DNA of 12,455 nt from Bacteroidales bacterium UBA3724 (GTDB lineage: Bacteria; Bacteroidota; Bacteroidia; Bacteroidales; P3): positions 1 to 12,455 of the forward strand of contig DFHL01000088.1 of NCBI GenBank assembly GCA_002371315.1, read 5' to 3'. Both the position numbers and the translations under genes were made by a program. Below the pieces are notes generated by a model. The model was not told where the DNA came from and did not search any database. It saw only the letters and a list, made by a program, of their open reading frames with translations. Below are positions 6,651 through 12,455 of the stretch, one piece after another. How positions within the stretch are numbered: the first letter of the stretch is position 1; every line of letters starts with the position of its first letter.

Positions 6651-6705
6651 AGAAGAAAGTAGAAACCTACGAAACGATTGCTTTACTGACATCCAAAATT
6701 GAATT

Positions 6706-9700
6706 ATGGCTATCTATAAAACCGCTATCAACAAACCCATTACAACAGGTCTTATCTTCGTGGCAGTCATCATATTGGGTCTTTTCTCGCTGACCCGTCT
6801 GCCTATCGACCAGATGCCCGAGATGGATCCGCCATACGTAACGGTGATGACCACCTATCCCGGTGCCAATGCCAGCGAAATAGAGACCAATATCACCAAA
6901 CTGATTGAGAACTCACTGAACTCGGTCGACGGATTGAAGAACATCACCTCCAACTCGCGCGACAACCTCAGCGTCGTAACCCTCGAATTCGAATGGGGTG
7001 AAGATATCGACGAGTCGCTCAACGACATCCGCTCGTATGTCGACCTGCTCTACGACAACCTGCCCGACGGCGTGTCGCGTCCTATGATACTGAAGCTCAA
7101 CTCGTCGGCAATGCCCATTATGGTCTATGGTTTCACCGCCGGCGAAAGCTATTCGGGTATGGACCGCATCCTTGAGGACAATGTCGTCAACGTGCTAAAC
7201 CGCATCGACGGCATCGGCAACATCACCGTCAGCGGTGCCCCCGAGCGCTACATCTATATCGACCTCGACCCCAAGCAGCTTGATGCCTACGGCCTGAGCC
7301 TCGAAGTGGTGGGCAACGCCATCAGCACCAACAATCTCGACCTGGCCTCGGGTACCGTCAAGATGGGCAAGGAGCAGTACCAGATGCGCGTCAAGGGCGA
7401 ATACGTAGAAAGCTCCGAAATCGCCGACATAGTCGTCGCCACAATGCCCACAGGCCGCCAGATTTTCGTGCGCGACCTGGCAACGGTGCGCGACACTATC
7501 AAGGACCTCTCCCTCGACGAGAAAATCAACAGCCGCGACGGCGGCCGCCTCATCATCACCAAGCAAACCGGCGCCAACACCGTGGCCATCGCCAACTCGG
7601 TGAAGAAGGAGATGACGAAGATAATGAAAACCCTGCCGCCCGACTTCGAGTGCACGATTATACGCGACGGCTCAGAAGAGATTGTCAACGCCATCAACGG
7701 CTTGGCCGAGAGTATCTTCTACGCATTGCTCTTCGTCGTCCTCGTGGTGCTCGTCTTCCTCGGCAACTGGCGCAGCACCGTCATCATCGCACTGACCATC
7801 CCCATCTCGCTGGTCACATCCTTCATCTACCTGCTCATCAGCGACAGCTCGCTGAACATCATCTCGCTGGCCTCGCTTACTGTGGCCATCGGTATGGTGG
7901 TTGACGACGCCATCGTGGTGCTCGAAAACATCACCAAGCACATCGAACGCGGCGAGAACCCGCGCGAAGCAGCCATCTGCGCCACCAACGAGGTGTGGAC
8001 ATCCGTCATTGCAACAACACTTGTCCTTGTGGCCGTCTTTGTGCCGCTGACGATGCTCAACGGTATGGCCGGCATTATGTTCAAGGAGCTTGGCTGGATC
8101 ATCACCATCGTCGTCTGCGTCTCCACCACGGCAGCCATCACCCTGATTCCGATGCTCTCGAGCCTGATGCTCAAAGAGAAACCCTTCTTCCTCACCAAGC
8201 AGGCACGCGAAGAGGCCGAGCAGAAAGCCGCCAAGAAGCGGTTCACCTACGAGAAAACCATCGGCCGCGCCTTCGATGCCGTCGACAACTGGTACAGCAA
8301 CATCCTCCGCTGGTGCCTGCGCCACAAGCGCATCACGCTGCTCATCGCATTCGCCTTCTTCGTCGTCACGATGATACCCTTCGCCACCGGCAAGATAGGT
8401 ATGGACTTTATGAAGGAACAGGACAACGGCAGCATCAGCATCAGCGCCGAGCTGCAGCGCGGCACACGCATCGAGGAAACCCTCAAGACCGCACGCCGTA
8501 TGGAGGCCGACATCAAGGAAATCCTTGGCGACGACGTCATCGTCATCTCCACCTCGGCCGGTTCCAACGACGATGCCGGTATGGCCGCCCTCTTCAACAG
8601 CACCACCAACAACAAGATCAGTATGTCGGTGCGATGCACCAAGAAGTACGACCGCGACCGCTCCATCTTCGATATGCAGGAAGACCTGCGCAAATGCTTC
8701 AACGAGTACCCCGAGCTGGTCAACTTCCAGGTGTCGCAAGGCGGTATGGGCGGCGGCAGCAACAACTCGCTGCAAGTCGAAATCTACGGCTACGACTTCG
8801 ACCAGACCACAGCCTTCACGCAAGACCTGCGACGCCGCGTGATGGAGAACGTCAAGGGCGCTCGCGACACCAAGATCAGCCGCGACGAAGACCGCGCCGA
8901 GCTCAAGATTGAGTTCGACAAGCAGAAACTGGCCTTCCACGGCCTCAACGGCTCCACCGTGGCTCTCTATGTCCGCAACCGCGTCAACGGTATGACCGCC
9001 GGCTTCCTCAAAGAGGACGGCGAGGAATACGACATCGTTGTCCGACTCAAAGAGGAATACCGCTCGTCGATTACCGACATCGAAGAGCTGTCGATACCCA
9101 CCTCGACAGGACGTATGGTCAAGCTCAAAGAGCTGGCCACCATCAGCGAATACTGGTGCCCGCCCACCATCGAGCGCAAAAACCGCCAGCGCTACCTCAC
9201 CCTCACCGTGATGCCCTACCAGACATCGCTGGGCCAACTGGCCGAAGGCGTGCAGAACGAGCTGAACCAGATGAACGTCCCCAACGGCGTCCACGTGGCC
9301 CTGGCCGGCAACTACGAAGACCAGCAGAAGACCTCGAAGGATATGGTCACCCTGGCCCTGCTCATTATGATGCTCGTCTATATCGTTATGGCATCGCAGT
9401 TCGAGTCGTTCAGCAAACCCTTCATCATTATGTTCGCCATCCCCTTCGCCCTCAGCGGCGTGGTGCTGGCACTGCTCATCACCGGCGAGAACCTCGATAT
9501 GGTCGGTATGCTCGGCATTGTGCTCCTCATCGGTATCGTTGTCAAGAACGGTATCGTGCTTGTCGACTACATCAACCTGCTGCGCGAGCGCGGCACCGAG
9601 CTCTACGAAGCCATCGCCCTCAGCGGCAAGAGCCGTCTGCGTCCCGTCCTTATGACCGCCTTCACCACCATCCTCGGTATGATACCTATGGCCACCTCCA

Positions 9701-9891
9701 CCAGCGAAGGCAGCGAGCTCTGGACCACCCTTGGCATCGTCGTCATCGGCGGCCTTACCGTTTCGACGTTCGTGACGCTTATTGTCGTCCCCATCCTCTA
9801 CGGCATCTTCAACCGCAAGGGCGAGCAGGAACGCCAAGCCAAGATACGCAAGAAATTCGTCTTTATGAACATCGATCTTAATGAAAATTAG
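6706..9891 (+). CDS. RND efflux permease, HAE-type (AcrB/MdtB-like)
   Basis: A 1061-residue inner-membrane proton-driven pump, the usual size for the family. It begins MAIYKTAINKPITTGLI with the first helix, then PIDQMPEMDPPYVTV and YPGANASEIE of the porter domain. Helix 4 reads VAIGMVVDDAIVVLENI (393-409), giving the proton-relay pair D400/D401; helix 10 reads GIVVKNGIVLVDYIN with K947, the equivalent of AcrB Lys940. An Asp pair rather than the D-G seen in CzcA-type metal pumps supports the HAE (hydrophobe/amphiphile) branch, so drugs, bile salts or similar compounds are more likely than metals. Porter repeats occur on both sides. The C-terminal tail after the last helix is short and basic. 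No frameshift or missing key residue was seen. It is the third structural gene of the tetR-led operon and is followed by a hairpin. Confidence 0.97.
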   Translation: MAIYKTAINKPITTGLIFVAVIILGLFSLTRLPIDQMPEMDPPYVTVMTTYPGANASEIETNITKLIENSLNSVDGLKNITSNSRDNLSVVTLEFEWGEDIDESLNDIRSYVDLLYDNLPDGVSRPMILKLNSSAMPIMVYGFTAGESYSGMDRILEDNVVNVLNRIDGIGNITVSGAPERYIYIDLDPKQLDAYGLSLEVVGNAISTNNLDLASGTVKMGKEQYQMRVKGEYVESSEIADIVVATMPTGRQIFVRDLATVRDTIKDLSLDEKINSRDGGRLIITKQTGANTVAIANSVKKEMTKIMKTLPPDFECTIIRDGSEEIVNAINGLAESIFYALLFVVLVVLVFLGNWRSTVIIALTIPISLVTSFIYLLISDSSLNIISLASLTVAIGMVVDDAIVVLENITKHIERGENPREAAICATNEVWTSVIATTLVLVAVFVPLTMLNGMAGIMFKELGWIITIVVCVSTTAAITLIPMLSSLMLKEKPFFLTKQAREEAEQKAAKKRFTYEKTIGRAFDAVDNWYSNILRWCLRHKRITLLIAFAFFVVTMIPFATGKIGMDFMKEQDNGSISISAELQRGTRIEETLKTARRMEADIKEILGDDVIVISTSAGSNDDAGMAALFNSTTNNKISMSVRCTKKYDRDRSIFDMQEDLRKCFNEYPELVNFQVSQGGMGGGSNNSLQVEIYGYDFDQTTAFTQDLRRRVMENVKGARDTKISRDEDRAELKIEFDKQKLAFHGLNGSTVALYVRNRVNGMTAGFLKEDGEEYDIVVRLKEEYRSSITDIEELSIPTSTGRMVKLKELATISEYWCPPTIERKNRQRYLTLTVMPYQTSLGQLAEGVQNELNQMNVPNGVHVALAGNYEDQQKTSKDMVTLALLIMMLVYIVMASQFESFSKPFIIMFAIPFALSGVVLALLITGENLDMVGMLGIVLLIGIVVKNGIVLVDYINLLRERGTELYEAIALSGKSRLRPVLMTAFTTILGMIPMATSTSEGSELWTTLGIVVIGGLTVSTFVTLIVVPILYGIFNRKGEQERQAKIRKKFVFMNIDLNEN

Positions 9892-9904
9892 TGAATAGTG
9901 ACAA

Positions 9905-9938
9905 GTGACCTGTGACACGAACTCGTATTACAGGTCAC
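9905..9938 (+). terminator. Hairpin after RND gene, possible terminator
   Basis: GTGACCTGT (9905-9913) pairs perfectly with ACAGGTCAC (9930-9938) around a 16-nt loop that contains ACGAACTCGTA. It begins 14 nt after the permease stop. It shares AAGTGACCTGTGAC with the sequence after terC. No T-run follows, so it may be a processing or attenuation structure rather than a strong terminator. If it terminates, the PII-like gene needs its own promoter. Confidence 0.4.
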
Positions 9939-9977
9939 AGATCACAACCGAATTAAATTCTCAATTCCCGATTTTAA

Positions 9978-10271
9978 ATGAAAAGCATATTGATTGTATA
10001 TAACCAAGCCAACAACGAGCGCGTCGAGTATCTGCTCGACACGCTCGGCGTGCGTGGCTTCACCCAGTGGGAGAACGTCCAGGGACGCGGCCACGAGAAC
10101 GGCGAGCCGCACCGTGGCACCCACGCCTGGCCCGAGCTCAACAACGCCATCCTCACCATCGTCGACGACGACAAGGTCGACGACATCCTCACCGCCGTGC
10201 GCAAGCTCGACAAGCGCAACGAAGAGGTGGGTATCCGCGCCTTCGTCTGGAACATCGAACAGATGGTGTAA
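9978..10271 (+). CDS. Small divergent PII (GlnB)-superfamily protein next to RND pump
   Basis: A 97-residue cytoplasmic protein. The pattern strand-helix-strand, loop, strand-helix-strand fits the PII/CutA-like fold: KSILIVYNQ (2-10), helix 13-24, GFTQWENV (27-34), AILTIVDDDKVDDILTAVRKL (57-77) and VGIRAFVWNIEQMV (84-97). From memory, residues 36-50 align one-to-one with the GlnB T-loop start (G, R, E, R, G conserved), but the GlnB Tyr51 position is Ala50 and the loop is His-rich (His39, 45, 49). The canonical B-loop TGKIGDGKIFV is replaced by NEEVGIRAFV, so classic ATP/2-oxoglutarate binding is doubtful. PII-like proteins encoded beside transporters often bind a metal or nucleotide and tune the transporter. 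Start at 9978 is the only good ATG. The family is a confident guess; the ligand is unknown. Confidence 0.65.
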   Translation: MKSILIVYNQANNERVEYLLDTLGVRGFTQWENVQGRGHENGEPHRGTHAWPELNNAILTIVDDDKVDDILTAVRKLDKRNEEVGIRAFVWNIEQMV

Positions 10272-10280
10272 AACTTCGTA

Positions 10281-10340
10281 CGAAAACCAAAACGAAGACG
10301 AAAACCAAAACCAAAACTAAAACCAAAACTAAAACGAAAA
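10281..10340 (+). repeat. Ten-unit CNAAAA hexanucleotide tandem array
   Basis: Exactly ten 6-nt units run head to tail, with second base G,C,G,G,C,C,T,C,T,G; one unit is CGAAGA. The array starts 9 nt after the PII-like stop and ends 24 nt before the SGNH start codon. The strand is almost all purine plus C, with A4 tracts every 6 nt. Such arrays can change copy number by slippage and so alter promoter or leader spacing. Confidence 0.9.
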
Positions 10341-10364
10341 GATAATTTCAAACCAAGATCAAGA

Positions 10365-11699
10365 ATGAAAACCTATCCTATAAACCCAACCCCCAAACGG
10401 CTACCGCCCTATTTTCGTTTTCGTGCAAAACCCCGTTTTTGCACACTACTGCTATTTGTTTTCGTTTTCGTACAAAATTCCAACGCCCAGCAGCAGCGCA
10501 GCGCGCTCTTCATCGGCAACAGCTACACCGAGGTCAACAACCTGCCGCAGATGGTGGCCGACATCGCCGAAAGTATGGGCGACCAACTCACCTATCGCAG
10601 CAACACCCCGGGCGGATGCACCTTCCAGCAGCACTGCCAGAACCAGTCGATGCAGCTCATCAGCCAAGGCGGCTGGGACATCGTCGTTCTGCAGGAACAA
10701 AGCCAGTATCCATCGTTCCCACAGCAGCAGGTCGAAAACGAAGTGTTTCCCTACGCGCAGCAGCTCGTTGAGGCCGTCTACCACACCAGCCCCTGCGCCG
10801 AGCCGATGTTCTATATGACCTGGGGGCGCAAGAACGGCGACCAGCAAAACGCACAATATTTCCCCATCCTCGGCACCTACGAAGGTATGGACAGTATGCT
10901 CTGTCTGCGCTACACCTATATGGCCGATGCCTACGACGCCTCGCTCTGCCCCGTCGGACGCGTATGGAACCGCCTGCGCAACACCACCGGCATCGAGCTC
11001 TACCAGGCTGACGGCAGCCACCCCTCGCTGGCCGGAACCTACGCCGCAGCCTGCGCCTTCTACACTATGTTCTTCCTGCGCGACCCCGACTCTATCGGCT
11101 TCATTCCCAACGGTCTGACGCTCAACGACGCACAGACAATCCGCCAGGCCGCACACGATATAGTCTTCACGCAGCTCGACCAATGGAAACGGCGGCCGCC
11201 CAAGGCCCGCTTCGACATCGAGGCCGTCATCGGCAACGATGTCATCCTCAACCCCATCGTCACCGATGCCGACACCATCCGCTGGGACTTCGGCGACGGC
11301 ACCGTCCAAACCGTCCCGACCAACCAATGCCAGCTCTCCTGCACGCACCACTACGCCACCGCAGGCACATACGTCATCACCCTGACGGCGCGGCGCCACT
11401 GCATCGAAAGCTCCTGGCAAGAAAGCGTAACCATCGACGAAACGCCCGTCTCGATAGCCACCGCCGACGCCGCAACCGCCGTCTACCCCAACCCGGCCTA
11501 CAGCCACGTCTGCATCGACGCAAAGAGCGCCACGCTGCACAGCCTCGTCCTTACCGACGCCACGGGAAGCATAGTCCGCAGCCAAACCCTCGACGCCACA
11601 AATGCAACCATCAGTCTCGACGGGCTTCCGAAAGGGATTTACATCCTGAAAATCAATTCCGACCAGGGAACCACAGTCAGCAAAATCGTCAAGCATTAG
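10365..11699 (+). CDS. Secreted SGNH/GDSL-like hydrolase with PKD domain and T9SS sorting domain
   Basis: A 444-residue exported enzyme. After a long N-region, a hydrophobic stretch (CTLLLFVFVFV, 26-36) and SNA-QQQ give a likely signal cleavage near residue 41. The catalytic part has LFIGNSYTEVNNLP (48-61) with probable nucleophile Ser53, and ADGSHPSLAGTYAA (215-228), whose Asp216/His219 match the C-terminal SGNH block. Esterase or carbohydrate deacetylase activity is a family-level inference. A PKD-like domain follows (about 283-358) with IRWDFGDGTV and HHYATAGTYVITLTA. The last about 75 residues are a type A T9SS sorting domain: VYPNPAYSHVCIDA, a central strand region, and LPKGIYILKINSDQGTTVSKIVKH. 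The protein is therefore likely secreted or surface-attached through Por. The start at 10365 is the only in-frame ATG before the signal; the first 25 residues look unlike a normal N-region and are partly coded by low-complexity TTTTCG repeats. The next gene starts 6 nt after its stop. Confidence 0.9.
   Translation: MKTYPINPTPKRLPPYFRFRAKPRFCTLLLFVFVFVQNSNAQQQRSALFIGNSYTEVNNLPQMVADIAESMGDQLTYRSNTPGGCTFQQHCQNQSMQLISQGGWDIVVLQEQSQYPSFPQQQVENEVFPYAQQLVEAVYHTSPCAEPMFYMTWGRKNGDQQNAQYFPILGTYEGMDSMLCLRYTYMADAYDASLCPVGRVWNRLRNTTGIELYQADGSHPSLAGTYAAACAFYTMFFLRDPDSIGFIPNGLTLNDAQTIRQAAHDIVFTQLDQWKRRPPKARFDIEAVIGNDVILNPIVTDADTIRWDFGDGTVQTVPTNQCQLSCTHHYATAGTYVITLTARRHCIESSWQESVTIDETPVSIATADAATAVYPNPAYSHVCIDAKSATLHSLVLTDATGSIVRSQTLDATNATISLDGLPKGIYILKINSDQGTTVSKIVKH
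10423..10444 (+). repeat. Perfect hairpin inside the SGNH signal-peptide coding region
   Basis: GTGCAAAA (10423-10430) pairs with TTTTGCAC (10437-10444) around loop CCCCGT. Nearby, GTTTTCGTTTTCGTAC (10458-10473) is the near-exact reverse complement (15 of 16) of 10278-10293 at the hexamer array. The two could fold to enclose the start codon at 10365. Confidence 0.5.
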
Positions 11700-11705
11700 T
11701 CCACG

Positions 11706-12149
11706 ATGCTCACCCTGCGCCACCAACGCCATCGCCTCGAGCCGCGACTGCCCCACCTCATCTTCATCGACGGCCACTACGCCGCCACGATGCAGGGCGA
11801 TCGAATCGACCTGCCTGTGCCGCCCGGCCACTACTCCCTGCGCATCCAATGCGGCGGGCGCCTGCCGTTGCGCCTGATGAGCCGACTCACCCGCACCCAA
11901 CGCACCATCGACCTCAGCGTAAGCAGCACCACCCCGCTCCACATAGGCCACAGCGCCACAACCGTCACCTTCCGCGACCGCGACCGGCTGTGGAACATCC
12001 TTTTCGACCTCGACCTCCTTGCCTGGCTCGTTTCCCTGTTCGTCACATTTCCGCCCGCCTACAAGATTGTCTCCGACGCCTTTTTCGCCATCTGGCTCGT
12101 CCGCCTCATCGCCATCCGCAAGCGCTACTACAGGCTGTCAACGGATTAA
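11706..12149 (+). CDS. Unrecognised small protein: beta-rich PEGA-like half plus two C-terminal membrane helices
   Basis: A 147-residue protein that I cannot assign to a named family. The N-terminal half (about 17-92) is beta-rich: LIFIDGHYAATMQGDRIDLP, then VPPGHYSLRIQCGG, the IDG...PPG.Y.L pattern seen in PEGA-like and DUF2846-like carbohydrate or surface-binding domains. A charged stretch (RDRDR, 90-94) leads to two hydrophobic helices, about 96-116 and 118-137, ending in a basic tail (RKRYYRLSTD). There is no N-terminal signal peptide, so the soluble half probably faces the cytoplasm unless the topology is inverted. It starts 6 nt after the SGNH stop on the same strand, so the two genes are probably co-transcribed and translationally linked. 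Function unknown; a role with the SGNH protein is only a guess. Confidence 0.75.
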   Translation: MLTLRHQRHRLEPRLPHLIFIDGHYAATMQGDRIDLPVPPGHYSLRIQCGGRLPLRLMSRLTRTQRTIDLSVSSTTPLHIGHSATTVTFRDRDRLWNILFDLDLLAWLVSLFVTFPPAYKIVSDAFFAIWLVRLIAIRKRYYRLSTD

Positions 12150-12169
12150 ACCGCTCCAAAACCCTTTCC

Positions 12170-12201
12170 AAATGTTAAAATCATACACGATTTTAACATT
12201 T
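12170..12201 (+). terminator. Perfect 13-bp A/T-rich hairpin, likely terminator or operator
   Basis: AAATGTTAAAATC (12170-12182) pairs perfectly with GATTTTAACATTT (12189-12201) around ATACAC. It begins 20 nt after the last stop codon, where a terminator is expected. Stem is A/T-rich with no G/C clamp and the following bases are not a pure T-run, so an operator or two-way terminator is also possible. TTTTAACATTT recurs at 12204-12214. Confidence 0.45.
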
Positions 12202-12315
12202 CCTTTTAACATTTATATCTCACTGATTATCAAGGGTTAATTTTTGCCATCAGTTGGGAATGCACCCTACTGTGCCCGATTTTGGCCTTTGTAAAACCCT
12301 GACATAAGGCCTATT

Positions 12316-12413
12316 AAAGCCCACTGGCGAAGGCTTTGGTAAGGCTTTGATTGGGCTTTGGGTGAACTTTGGTAGGTATTTGGTACCTGGAAAACAGCGG
12401 GTTGAGGTATCGG
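12316..12413 (-). repeat. Dispersed repeat element, copy 2 (inverted)
   Basis: Reverse complement aligns to 1517-1614. The 25-base block at 12357-12381 and the 12-base block at 12316-12327 match copy 1 exactly, at identical spacing. The flank continues similar toward 12435 (TGGTC, matching GACCA at 1495-1499). The copy may run past the window end. Confidence 0.7.
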
Positions 12414-12440
12414 AAAAATGGGCAAAAAAGTGGTCGGAAA

Positions 12441-12455
12441 TGTTAAATTTTAACA
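12441..12455. repeat. 15-nt palindrome at window end
   Basis: TGTTAAA-T-TTTAACA has 7-nt arms around a single T. It matches the TGTTAAAA core of the hairpin at 12170-12201, so it could be a second copy of one protein-binding site. It touches the window edge and may continue. Confidence 0.4.

Larger units (their letters stand above)
12150..12455. other. Non-coding tail with hairpins and dispersed repeat
   Basis: I see no gene here. It holds a 13-bp hairpin, a repeated AAATGTTAAAA-type motif, the inverted copy of the intergenic element and a palindrome at the edge. It resembles the chr/terC gap in content, and both gaps lie at the boundary of co-directional gene groups. Confidence 0.6.

Noticed and set aside
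7672..9918. Very long minus-strand open frame opposite the RND gene
   Set aside because: Antisense of a strongly conserved permease; the translation is Asp/Gly/His/Val-rich with no domain, an effect of high third-position GC.
10281..10340. Possible CRISPR-like array
   Set aside because: Units are 6 nt with no spacers and no cas genes; it is a simple tandem repeat.
10452..11951. Minus-strand open frame opposite the SGNH gene
   Set aside because: Shadow frame; the plus-strand gene has catalytic, PKD and sorting motifs.
1549..12381. Composite transposon bounded by the inverted elements
   Set aside because: No transposase or integrase is present, the enclosed genes are ordinary and no target duplication was identified; the inverted pair alone does not support it.

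Overview
The window looks like a chromosomal segment of a Bacteroidales-type bacterium (phylum Bacteroidota). Three things point there. One extracellular protein ends in a type IX secretion (T9SS, Por) sorting domain. Promoter-like sites fit the Bacteroidota pattern TTTG...TAnnTTTG rather than -35/-10 boxes. Start codons lack clear Shine-Dalgarno sequences and sit in A/T-rich leaders. The coding DNA is GC-rich with mostly C/G third positions, while the gaps are A/T-rich. I cannot place it to genus.

Layout. Positions 1-134 hold A/T-rich direct repeats. Positions 135-1306 (minus strand) encode two adjacent half-size chromate-transporter (CHR) proteins. Positions 1307-1764 are a divergent intergenic region with a dispersed repeat and a likely terC promoter. 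Then, all on the plus strand: a TerC-family membrane protein (1765-2817), YajC (2934-3233), and a drug-efflux locus made of a TetR regulator (3460-4092), a TolC-like outer-membrane protein (4146-5546), a lipoprotein membrane-fusion protein (5613-6650) and an RND permease (6706-9891). A small divergent PII-like protein follows (9978-10271). Next come a T9SS-exported SGNH hydrolase with a PKD domain (10365-11699) and, 6 nt later, a small unrecognised protein with a PEGA-like half and C-terminal membrane helices (11706-12149). Positions 12150-12455 are non-coding and rich in hairpins and repeats.

The genes read most simply as a TetR-controlled tripartite efflux pump. The TetR protein sits in the cytoplasm, the permease in the inner membrane, the lipoprotein bridges the periplasm, and the TolC-like protein forms the exit duct. 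A PII-like protein downstream may sense a ligand or modulate the pump; that is inference from position. The chr pair, terC and yajC are housekeeping or ion-transport neighbours with no evident link to the pump.

The most unusual signals are outside the genes. The tetramer CATG appears to be absent from the whole 12.4 kb, and codons before Met change to avoid it. A roughly 100-bp element occurs in inverted orientation at 1517-1614 and 12316-12413. A related hairpin-forming repeat follows both terC and the RND gene. A 60-bp array of ten CNAAAA hexamers lies just ahead of the SGNH gene and can pair with sequence inside its signal-peptide region. I see no clear new multi-gene system; the PII-like gene next to the pump is the nearest candidate.
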